Source of the DNA: Magnaporthiopsis rhizophila
Lineage: Eukaryota; Ascomycota; Sordariomycetes; Magnaporthales; Magnaporthaceae
Reading direction: 5' to 3'
Assembly (NCBI GenBank): GCA_003049465.1
Contig: PYSS01000036.1
Location: 186,001 to 250,000 of the forward strand
DNA: 64,000 nt
Shown here: positions 1 through 9,903 of the stretch, piece by piece
Position numbering within the stretch: the stretch's first letter is position 1
Layout of the letters: every line of letters begins with the position of its first letter
Notes under the pieces: model-generated
Databases searched by the model: none
What the model saw: only the letters and a program-made list of their open reading frames with translations
Told to the model about the DNA's origin: nothing
Made by a program: the position numbers and the translations under genes

Positions 1-2174
1 AAAAAAAAAGGGAGGATCAGGCCGATGAAAGCCGCGATGCCTACGACAAATGTAGTGCAGCTCGAGTTTTAATGCACCAGCCGTACAAGATCAGCGCGGG
101 TGGTGCAGGCATGGCGGCGCCGCTTTTAAGGGCAGCCGCCACTCGGGCCGAAGCCTGGTGCCTGCAGCGGAAATACTCTGAAAACTTGGTGGTGGTCGAA
201 GAATGGGCTTTATGTTGAGCATTGGGTCAGCTGCTGCGCCGCGGGCGCAACGTCCAGCTTGGTTCCCGATCACGTCGATCGCGGGCCCGGTCATGATGGC
301 CGGATGAGCGACATCTTGTAATTTTTTCAGCATGCTCCAGTCTGCTGGCTTGGCCGGGTCGCCGGGTCCGTCCCGGGGCGACGGCGTCTTTGTCCAAGTC
401 GACGGTCGTGGCCTCGTGGGAGACCCCGCTACCTATACTGCCGTTGCCGCCCTCGAACTGTGAGTGGTTTTGAGCAGGCAAAGGCGGCAAGTCCTGCAGA
501 ACGGGAAGGTTCTCGCCCGTGACATGTCCACTGAGCGGTGGCGGCATGTAGCTCGCCCAGTCAAGAGGAAGTGTTTGGCTTGGGTAGACTGGGCTGGGTG
601 GCGCTTCGGGAGCCGGCTGCTTCCACCTGAAAAGTGGCCCTTTCCACGTCGGGCTACATAGCGTTGCCTCTGGACGGTGTCCTGGCGCGATAGCCTCTGG
701 CAACAATGGAGGATAGGGAATGGCGGTGGTCAGGTCTGATGGACATCTGGTGTGCTGCCGCCAGACGTGATCTTGCCGTTGGGATAGGTGATGTTGGCTC
801 CCTGGGAACCGGCGCACTCGCATCACCACCCAGCGGTGACCACTGCTCTGGCCATTCCTGTGGCATGGCTCTGGTGTCCAGCCCAAGATTCCCGCCAAGG
901 AAAGATAGAGAGCACGTATTAGGAACAGAGGCGTCGTATCCTCGCTATCGGAGACGGCCGTACCTCAAGCCGTCGCCACATTCGATCATTTCAAATGATC
1001 GAACGCGGTGGCCGTCAACCACCGTGGTCGGGTTTCTTGGAAGTCGTCTCCAATTTTGCTTGGGAAGGTTGGAGCTTGGAGTCACCCTGGTCCGATATTA
1101 ATATATGTCATTCAGGCCTCGTTGGATGCGTGTGGCACCTCGGCCCATGCAAAGCTCAATCCCGGCCTCCCAAGCCCTGTATAAGCGAAGACGGCGAAGT
1201 TCTCTGGGACAGCATGCCAAACGCTGTTGTTCGACCAAGCCATCGTAAAGTAATGCTGTCATGAAAAAAGGACCAGTATTTTTTTTTAATTTTATTTTAT
1301 TATTTTATTATGGTGATCTCGCCGCCCTCTCTCGTCCCTCCGGTTCTTGCGACGGACCGAATCGCGAACCGGATCCGAAGCCAGACACACCCCTGGCCCT
1401 GGTACTGCAGCGTCGTATTGATTGTGGATTCCATGCCAGCGATGAGCAAAACAAGCAGTTTTTCTCAAATTCAACGGCCTTAAAACAACGCCGGCATTTG
1501 CGTGGTACGGCGTTTATTGCAACTGTGTAATTGCTGGTTACGTCACCCCCAGATCAGCATATATGATCAACCCATACCAAGGTGCTATCTTTAAAACATC
1601 GTGCCCTCTTCCAAACACACGAATGCCACGGATCCGCTCCTGCAACCTCCAGGTCTCGGTCACACCAGCGTCTGCGGCTTTACCATTTCGGAGAGCACAG
1701 CTACTTCGCCAATGTGGATAGCAGTCCCCTCCGAGGAGTAATATTGCCAGAGCAGGAGCTCCACGGGTCGTATCCGCCCTCAAACGGACTGGAGACAATA
1801 TACAACGAGAAGAAGATGAGAAAGTCAACGCAAGTGAGCAACGTACGTAGCGGAAACTCCACATGGGGCAAATTATATCATCCCATAATCGCGGTCTCAT
1901 CTATCCTCGACCCTCTTAGAATGGGATGGATAGGATTACACAAAGGCCTGGCTTGTCCAAAGAGATACTTACAACGGCTACTTACCTGTTCAGAATTTAC
2001 CAGTGTCTCCGTGGTCGCACATGCTAGGCTTGGGGTACCTAGCCGCCTCTCTAGAAAGGCAAAGGGAAAAGACGGCAAAAAAAAAAGAAGAGAACGAAAA
2101 AGGTACGGGAAAGCGGTAAGAAAAGAATCTGAACCCCTGAACAGAATTGAATTCACCGACACAAAACCCTTCTA
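1..2174. other. Intergenic, no supported gene
   Basis: No reading frame here gives a convincing protein over its full length. A minus-strand open frame at 227-898 has a proline-rich stretch that reads somewhat like protein (treated separately). The frames at 1261-2586 on the plus strand have no recognisable domain and partly run antisense to the real gene that ends at 2175. The window begins inside an A-run. Confidence 0.5.
227..898 (-). CDS. Doubtful hypothetical ORF
   Basis: Open frame of 223 codons with no recognised domain. The middle part is rich in Pro, Ser and Gly and contains a stretch of acidic and small residues that looks more protein-like than the surrounding frames. The two other minus-strand frames also show short plausible stretches (91-333 and 654-866), so if a gene exists here it probably has introns or is a decayed copy. 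There is no clear start context and no splice model was found. It could equally be chance coding potential in GC-rich DNA. Listed only because it is the longest open frame in the first 2 kb. Confidence 0.12.
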   Translation of the reverse strand: MAGILGWTPEPCHRNGQSSGHRWVVMRVRRFPGSQHHLSQRQDHVWRQHTRCPSDLTTAIPYPPLLPEAIAPGHRPEATLCSPTWKGPLFRWKQPAPEAPPSPVYPSQTLPLDWASYMPPPLSGHVTGENLPVLQDLPPLPAQNHSQFEGGNGSIGSGVSHEATTVDLDKDAVAPGRTRRPGQASRLEHAEKITRCRSSGHHDRARDRRDREPSWTLRPRRSS

Positions 2175-4803
2175 TCATCCTCTGTACTCCGGTCCTCGTG
2201 CGAGGTCCTCCAGGGGTGTGAAACTCAAGAGCGACACCGTGAGCACCGCAACGACCAAAGCAATCAGATACTGGCCGATACCCATGCCACCCTGCACATC
2301 CTCATTCTTGCTGCTCCAAACGACCGACAGCGGAAAAGTCGCCAGCAGCAAAACCAGCACACCCACCTGGATCCTGGCCCAGTTGAGCCCCTGGACAATG
2401 TATATGCCCCAGCCGATCGGTGGAGACCCGCAGCCACCAGCGATATTGCCAGTGTTGCGCATCATTTCATCCTCAAGAGAGCTGTGCAGCTTCTTGGGCA
2501 GCCTCTCCACCGCCATGGACGGGTCGTCAGCATGGTCTCCAGGGTCCAGAAACCAGTGCATGAAGATGCTCGGGTTGATGGGATAAGGGCCGATGTCGAG
2601 GGGGCAGGGCCGGTAGCTGTATTCCATGTTATACACCTGCTTGACGCTCGGGATCTGGCCCGTCTCATAGCTGCCTACCCTTGTTCCCGACTTTTGCAGC
2701 TGTATAAGCTGGAACTATCGATATCATGGAGTGTGAGCTGCGAGTTGTGGGGCCTGTTGCTTTACGCGCATGGTTGGAGCGTTCAAGGTCGGCTTACTTT
2801 GACGTATTGCACAGTCCTGGGGACAAGGAAAAAACTCCGCGGCCAGTCCCAAAAATGCCTAATGGTGGCTGTATCATACCACCCACCCGGCGCGGCTGGT
2901 TTGGAGCCGTAGTATACGTCTCGGATCCTCTGGAACATGGTCGTGTCGTGGATCACTTCGGTGAGGTTCAGAGCACTCGGCACGATCAGACCGGGGCTCC
3001 TTTTGACACAGACCAGGAGAAACCTAGGTGTGCCCTTGGGGACGGGCCGGTGATCTAGAGAGCCATCGTCTCCGGCGGAAGAGATGGAGGGGGCCGAAGA
3101 GTGGGAAGTGGGTGTAGTTCCGGGGCGGGTGGAAGACGCCAGGCTTTGGGAGTCTGATTCTGAACTTGACGGAATTGAAGGAGGAGGAGGAGGAGGAGGA
3201 GGCGTGACTTGGATGGTGTGCTGCTGTGAGGGGCCAGCAGCCTGAGCTGCAAAGGCAACAGCGCCTTGCCGATGTTCCTCGCGGACGACCAGCCAGAGGC
3301 GTTTGCCGCATTTCTACATCCAGCCCATGAGTTTCATCAAATCAGCAGCGTCAGTGATTAATTACCATAGAAAGGGCTCATCAGTCGATGATTGGTAATG
3401 AGGTGTCACTCACACAAGTCCAGGCGACCGTAACAGTGCCTTGTTTTCTGCTGCAGCTTTTTAACCGGCCAAGAAAGTTCAGACAGCCAACCCAGATCTT
3501 CCGGTGGGCGCTTATCAGCCGTGCGGAAGCGATGTTGAATGCCAAGGATAGTGGTAACCAAGCAAGTCTCCAAAGGGCTTGTGCCACTTGTTGAGCAGAT
3601 AGAAGAATGCTCGCGCGTCTACGCCTGCTGCTGCGTGGTGGCATATCCTTAGATATCATCTGCCCAACTCTCACCATGGAAAGCAAAAGCGGGAGAAGCC
3701 CGAGTACGTAGGAGGCTAAGGCCAAGACGAGATATAGATCGAGGTGATGCCCACCAGGGAGAGGAGGTTCGCCGTGGCTCCAGATGTCATCAGAATCGAG
3801 ATAAGAGATGCTATGGCTCGTGGTGACACCAGAGACAAAGGTATCATAGCCCATAAAGCCACCAGCCATGGCAAGAACTGATAATAGCAGGGCAGCGATA
3901 GCGAGGAGCATTATTTCTTTCCCGTGCCGCGCTGCTCGCTCGGCCTCGCGCACGGCGTGGGCTGCCACCGAGACGACGGTTTCCTCGGCCATCGGGGTCT
4001 GTGGCTCCTTGAAATCCTCCCGGAGCCACCGAACCGTGCGCTCGACGGCGTGGAGATTCTCAAGCAGGCCGTGCGAGCCGAGATACCCGCCGGCCGTCGC
4101 CTCTGGGGGCCGGGCATCGGTCCGTCCCGTTGCGGAAGCTCGGCTTTCGTATCCTTCATCGTTTGGCGGTCGGTTGAAGAGGCTCTGGATGTGCTCTGCG
4201 TGGGAGCGTTGGAGCTTCTCGTAACGGTCTTGCTCTCGGGCGATGATCTGCTGCACCCGCGCTTCATGTTGACTTTTGAGGGCCGATATCTCCGATGCAT
4301 GTTTGGCGTTTAGTTCCTGGATGGCACCGGCGTGCACCTTCTTGAGGACGTGAAGCTGGTCCAGCAACTCCCCGTTCCGCTTCCCAAGACGAAGGTATTT
4401 AGCAAAATTTTCGACGGGCTAATCGTTGATGATCAGGTCCCTCGAGGCTGTTATCAGCAATTCCATCCCATTATCGATTAGCCTGTCGGTGAGCGGCTAT
4501 ATCTTACCGGTCCCTTCAAATCCGCCTCATCTTCTCTACGTTCATCTTCGGGAACCACCTTGTGGTTCGGTGGGCGGCTGATAGCCTTTGAGCGGGTGGG
4601 TGATCTTGAGCCACGTTTACTTGCGTAACCCTCGTCTTGAAATTCGTCTTGGTGTCGAACCTGGCCCTCTTCGCCTGCATCCAGGTAATTCTAGGGGTCA
4701 GCCTGGCCCCAAGGTCCCGAAGGTCGCCAGAACAGAGTGAGCGCTAATTACAGCTGACAACGTCTTGGCAAAGGTTTTGGCGCACCTTGAAGGCCGTATT
4801 CAT
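2175..4803 (-). CDS. Four-TM coiled-coil fungal membrane protein, function unknown
   Basis: Five exons, all phase 0, join cleanly: 4803-4786, 4690-4508, 4418-3414, 3313-2798 and 2699-2175, separated by introns of 89-100 nt with GTGCGC, GTAAGA, GTGAGT and GTAAGC donors. The product is 748 residues. Residues about 85-150 are a charged coiled coil. Transmembrane segments lie near 236-258, 294-316, 684-702 and 714-733. A WTCKCGKRL motif spans the exon 3/exon 4 junction (about 400-408), followed by a Pro/Ser-rich linker with eight consecutive prolines and a conserved region ending in a GWGIYIVQG motif before the last two helices. This WTCxCG plus C-terminal GWGI and two-helix layout recurs in uncharacterised fungal membrane proteins. 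No biochemical function is known to me. The start at 4803 is the first Met in frame with the small first exon; an upstream start is possible. Confidence 0.8.
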
Positions 4804-6207
4804 TGCCTCGAACTCGTCCCTCCGTTTTTGCACGGTCCAATCCGAACCGTGGCATGTCTGCGTCGAGCTGCGAGTACGTGTGACTTTGGGTGTGATTGTG
4901 TGGAAAAGAAGTGAGTGCCCGTTCTATAGTAGTTCGCTAGTCGCGGCAGGTTGCATGGTTCAAGATGCGGCCGAGGGTGACGAAATTGATGGCATGATCG
5001 TTCCGCTACACAGCGAAGCTGGCTGCGGCTAAAATGCCGGGACATGGCAGAGCTCCTCCTCGTGGAAAGTGCACTGCCACCACCACAGCGCCGACATTGG
5101 CGTGTCGATTGGTGGATAGGCCGTTAAGCCACCTAGTTTAGGGCGATGCCTCTCTTTGCCTCTTTGCAGGCTCGCGGGTGGCGTCCTCGAGGCGGACCAT
5201 TGGGCAACCAAGGCAGACCTGGATCCATTTATCAATGCCCGTGGCGGCCAATAACTGTCGGGGGCTGGCGCTGAAGAATCGAAAATCGACGCTATTCGAT
5301 GCACCGCCACTTCGAGCCGACGCCCGTTCATGCATCGATGCCAGCAAAAATATCAAACTGCCTTACAAGGCAAGCCGTTGCAGCAGGCAGATGACCTTGC
5401 TAGTGATCATGTATCGGGCGGCAGGTTCTAAAAATCGGACTGGGCGTCGGTTTGCCAGAAATTCGAGACGAGCCCCTTTTGGCCGCGAGAATGCCACCGC
5501 TGCCTGTTGACATGCATGCCCTCCTATCCCCATGACCGATCAAGCAATTGCTCTAGGATCAATGCTACCACATCTCCATGGCCATAAAAATGCAGCCAAG
5601 CGACGAGCTGAAGTGCGTGCAGCCCTCAGCGCGGATTGATTCGAGAGACATTCAAGCCGGGATGGTCAGCAAAGACAACCCAGATATGCAAAGCCCTTCC
5701 AGGCACCTTCCGCATAAGGAAGCCCTTCTCACACACCTCTTCACACTCGCTCGTCCGCACCAACCCTGTGCCGCCCTGCTGGCCGGCACGATGGCGCGAG
5801 TCGGGAGCGAATGCTACACAAAAGGCGTAAAATAGTAATCATTCTGCAGCGTAAGACCGTATAATATGTTTGCCCTTACACCCCCGTGGGGTTCTCCCGA
5901 CTCGCCATGGATTCTGCAGACGTTCACCGCTGTGTTATATTGGCAGCTCAAGGGAGCGCGGTACAACCCTCCCGATGCCTCGGGTGGGACACCCGACAGC
6001 TGCGAACACTCTCCGTGGTAGGGGAGGATTTCCCGGGTGAAAATGCCGCGACGACATGAAGATATAATGTGCAGCAGCATGGAGCAGAAAAGAACCTGTT
6101 CCCCACGCTCTTTTCCGGTTTCCTGAAGCTCGGTATCACGCGCACTTTCCCGAGTTCGTCGAGCAAGCCCGAGGCCTGAAAAGTACCGTGGAAACAAGAG
6201 CATCAAG
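4804..6207. other. Intergenic between divergent genes
   Basis: Holds the 5' flanks of the four-TM protein gene (-) and the FAD oxidase gene (+). Several open frames of 60-190 codons exist on both strands, but none has a domain, a signal peptide with a plausible mature part, or splice-compatible extensions. No tRNA or repeat was seen. Confidence 0.55.
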
Positions 6208-8100
6208 ATGAAGCAAGCAAACAGTGTTCGTGGCATGGTCGCCACTGCGCGGCTCCTGCTTCTGGTTGCTCGCGCTGCTTCGGGGCTCACATTCCCATAC
6301 GAGACGGTGCAGCTGCGGGAAGCAGAGACGCAGGCCTTCCCAGCCGTCTCTTTCGGCAACAAGTCCGCGCCCATTCCTTTGGGCGAGTGCAGGTCCTTTC
6401 CCGGGGACGCTGACTGGCCGAGCGACGCGGAGTGGGCCGCGCTCGACAGCGTTCTGGAAGGGCGGCTGCTGAGGCCGACGCCCCTCGGCGCGGCCTGCGA
6501 CCCTAACCACCCGGCCTACAGCGCGGCGCGTTGCCAGACGCTAGTGCGGGACGCCTCGCGCACGCGTACCCTGCTGGACGACCCCCTGACTATCCTGAAC
6601 GTTTGGCCGCAGGGCGACACGTGCAGGGTCGCGCTGCCGGGCTCCGGGCCGGGCGGCGCGGATCCGCCGCCCTGCACGCGCGGCGGGTTCCCCGAGTACG
6701 TGGTCAATGCGACGACGGTGCGGGATGTGCAGGCGGCGGTCAACTTTGCGCGCAACAAGAACCTGCGGCTCGTGGTCAAGAACACAGGCCATGACTTCGG
6801 TGGGCGCTCCGTCGGGGCTGGGTCGCTGAGTATCTGGACCCACCACCTGAAGGAATCACGGTACATGGAGAGCTATGACTCGGCGTTTTACAGCGGCAGG
6901 GCCATCCAGCTCGGGCCTGGGATCGAGGCGTGGGAGATGTCGAACCTGATGGTCGACCACAACATCACCATCACGGCGCCGGGCGGCAACACGGTCGGCG
7001 GCGTGGGAGGCTGGTTTCTGGGTGGCGGACACACGACCATCACATCCCGCTTCGGCCTTGGCGCCGACCAGGTCGTGGAGCTGAATGTCGTGACGGCGGA
7101 CGGCAGCTTCGTCACCGCAAACGGAACGCACAATACCGATCTCTTCTGGGCGCTTCGCGGCAGCGGCGTGGGGAGTTTCGGCGTCGTGACCTCAGCCGTC
7201 TTCAAAGCGTACGCACCCATCAGCTTTGCCGGGATCCAGCTGGAGTGGCAAACGACCGGCACGCTCGGAACGGTGGTGGACAAGGAGACGTTCTGGCGGG
7301 GCATTAACGCCTACTTCAAGTTCGGCATCAACGTCGGGCTCGCCAACGGTGTCGATTTCAACTACATCCGCAACCAGGGAAACGACACCTACAGCTTCAC
7401 CACCCGCATCTCGTTCCCAGGCAAAACGCCGCAGCAAATTTTTGACCTGCTCGCACCGCTGTTCAGCAGTCTGCAGGCGGCGGGCGTCAACGTCACTAAC
7501 CGCCTGCCGGCCCAGCCCACTCCGGTCGCGTCACGGCGCGGCGGCACGGGCGATAGCCTGGGAAACCTCCGGTACGCATCGAGGCTGTGGCCGCGCTCGC
7601 TGTGGGCTGACGAGGCGGGGTTTGAGCGCGCCATGGCGGCGGTGCGCGCGAGCGTCGAGGAGGGCGGCTACACGTTCCATGGCCTCCTGATGAACACGGA
7701 CCCGGCGACGGTGGGCGTGCCGGTTGTGCCGCCCAACTCGGTCTCGGCGGCGTGGCGGGCGACGGCCATGCACGCGTCGGTGCAGGACCGGACGGCGCTG
7801 GCGGACCTGTCGCCGGCCGAGTTCCGGGCGGCCAACGAGCGGGTCCTGAAGTACTCGGGCGCCATCAGGGCAGCGACGCCAGGCGGAGGCGCCTACATCA
7901 ACGAGGGCGACTCGCTCGAGCCAGGTTGGCAGGACAATTTCTACGGCCTCGACATCTATCCGCGATTGCTGCGGGTCAAGCGGAACCTGGACCCATGGGG
8001 TCTTTTCTGGGCGCCAACCGCGGTCGGAAGCGAGGACTGGGAGGTGCAAACGGCGGACGGAAGGCCGACGCAGAACGGCCGGCTGTGTCGGCACGCCTGA
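6208..8100 (+). CDS. Secreted FAD-linked oxidase, berberine-bridge-enzyme-like
   Basis: Intronless, 630 residues. The N-terminus is a signal peptide (hydrophobic core about residues 11-24), so the enzyme should be secreted. The FAD-binding PCMH-type domain starts near 160: NTGHDFGGRS at 193-202 carries His195, the expected residue for covalent 8-alpha-histidyl FAD. It is followed by an APGGNTVGGVGG loop and GGGH (about 258-276), then a LFWALRGSG segment typical of the fold. The BBE C-terminal motif sits near 595-615 (DIYPRLLRVKRNLDPWGLFW). The Cys that gives a second FAD bond in bicovalent BBE enzymes appears to be absent (GGNTVGG instead), so a single covalent link is inferred. Such enzymes oxidise carbohydrates, alcohols or secondary metabolites and release hydrogen peroxide; the substrate cannot be told from sequence. 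It precedes a copper radical oxidase on the same strand, 1.8 kb downstream. Confidence 0.92.
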   Translation: MKQANSVRGMVATARLLLLVARAASGLTFPYETVQLREAETQAFPAVSFGNKSAPIPLGECRSFPGDADWPSDAEWAALDSVLEGRLLRPTPLGAACDPNHPAYSAARCQTLVRDASRTRTLLDDPLTILNVWPQGDTCRVALPGSGPGGADPPPCTRGGFPEYVVNATTVRDVQAAVNFARNKNLRLVVKNTGHDFGGRSVGAGSLSIWTHHLKESRYMESYDSAFYSGRAIQLGPGIEAWEMSNLMVDHNITITAPGGNTVGGVGGWFLGGGHTTITSRFGLGADQVVELNVVTADGSFVTANGTHNTDLFWALRGSGVGSFGVVTSAVFKAYAPISFAGIQLEWQTTGTLGTVVDKETFWRGINAYFKFGINVGLANGVDFNYIRNQGNDTYSFTTRISFPGKTPQQIFDLLAPLFSSLQAAGVNVTNRLPAQPTPVASRRGGTGDSLGNLRYASRLWPRSLWADEAGFERAMAAVRASVEEGGYTFHGLLMNTDPATVGVPVVPPNSVSAAWRATAMHASVQDRTALADLSPAEFRAANERVLKYSGAIRAATPGGGAYINEGDSLEPGWQDNFYGLDIYPRLLRVKRNLDPWGLFWAPTAVGSEDWEVQTADGRPTQNGRLCRHA

Positions 8101-9903
8101 TAGACTCTATGTATGTATAACTGAGACGGGACCGTATCAGCGTCGCAGTCGAACGTTAGGACTGGCAGGGCCGAAAAGGCAAGCAACCAACAGAGCAAAA
8201 TCAAGAATGGCGAGGGAATGGAAATGGGCCTGTGTCAGGTTGAGGTGGGCCTTTGATCGGGGCCTGGTGGACCAGACGCTCCGCCTTGTTCGCGGCTAAG
8301 CTTCTCGCTCCCTGTGTGCCTGATCAATTGCATAGGGCATCCTAGCACAGTCGACCAAGGTCAAAAAAGCCGTTGCTCGCCTAGAAAAGCCACCAGAGTG
8401 AAGCGAGAACATCAGGATGTCGGCTGGAGATGAGGCCATTTACGCTCGCCGCTATGGCTCAGCCCAAGACCAGCACGTTCATCTGCCCCATCGATCGCCG
8501 GTGAGGCTCAAGGCTGGCCCTCCACGTGGGGCAGACCAGCCCGGCACGCCCGGGCAGACTGTTGACTGTCGCCAAAATTGACGCCATAGCGTAGCTGCGC
8601 CCACGCGACAGTTGGCGCGCGCGGCGCGGGCGTTGGCGGCCCAGGCGTATCTTGGCCGCCATCGCAATCAAATTCCTCCTTCTGGCAAAGTCAAGCATCC
8701 ACGTCACGACCACGAGGGCCGGTGACCATGTCTGTGTTTGCTGTTGACGTCCAAAGTTTGCGCACATGCCATCCGTTCTGTTTACCGCGAACGGGTCGGC
8801 ACCCGCCAGCCGCGAAGCATAAATGCATGATCGGACGGTTTCGGGTCTTTCCTGGATGATCCTGCACGGCACTGAGCAGCCTTGATTGATGCATATCCAA
8901 GATGCCTGGGTCACTCATGCGTTCCAGTCGTCAGCGTCAGCGACAAGCAAGCAGAAGGAAAAAAAAAAGGAAAAAAGAGTTAAAAAAAAAAAGAGTAAAA
9001 AAAAGGAAATCTAAAAAGGGGCACGATCCTCTTCCAACCCGCGCCGTCGTTCTTGGCCTTTCGTATTGATTGGTGGGTCCGGAGACACTCGGCCATGAGC
9101 AATGGAGCCGCCTGCCCCCATCCTTTATCTCGCCTGCGGCTCTTGGGCATAACGCACGCTGTTCGCCCTGTACGTTTTCTCCTCTGCCAAGAACCACCCT
9201 GACGAAGGGTCCAACCCCCCTGAAACGAAACGATGACCAGTCACCGTTGTGTATTTCCTCCGGCTGGGCCAGCGGCTCGTCTGGTTCTCGATCGATAGCC
9301 CACCGAGCGGGTGGGGGTCCCGCCCATCCCGTCAGGGGCCTCTCGGCTCGGCAGACAACAAGGCCACCAAGGTGATGAGATAGCCAAGGCTAGGACAGGC
9401 CTTCCAGAGATCGGGGACGGCGCTGTCTGCGTACATACATATGAGATGCAGGAACCCGCTCGCCTCCGCAAGCCCTTCTCCTCTCCTTTCTCTCCCAGGG
9501 CACACTTCATCCCGGAGACCCTTCTCGCTGTATTTTCTCCTTCTGGTTTGCATATCTGGAAAGCAGCTAACAGCCTCACCGCGGTGAACCTGTCTTTCCG
9601 TTCCATTCGTTCCAAGGCCAGCTTCGGCGCCGTTACTATTCGTTTTCACTTGGTTATCCGTAGTCGCTCGTTTCTCTGTTGTGAACACGACGACTATCAA
9701 ACGTTTTATCTTCTCTCGGTCATTGTCCACATATCGGCGTCTACCACCACGGCTTCTCTTCTCCAGCAACCCTGTATTACATATACAAACAAGGCCCATT
9801 TCGAACAAACCACCATCGAGCCCCCAGTCTCAACGCATAACAGAGCTTCCGCACGCTCACATCTCTTATTGTCTTCTTCAAAACAAACAACAACCACTAC
9901 ACA
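8101..9903. other. Intergenic, 3' flank and long promoter of copper oxidase
   Basis: Contains the 3' flank of the FAD oxidase gene and about 700 nt of pyrimidine-rich, AT-richer DNA directly upstream of the copper oxidase start, ending in a CACTACACAATG start context. A-rich runs occur at about 8958-9005. Open frames here are short and without recognisable features. Confidence 0.55.

Noticed and set aside
1582..2586. 334-codon plus-strand open frame
   Set aside because: Its last 400 nt run antisense to the last exon of the four-TM gene and the rest has no protein-like features.
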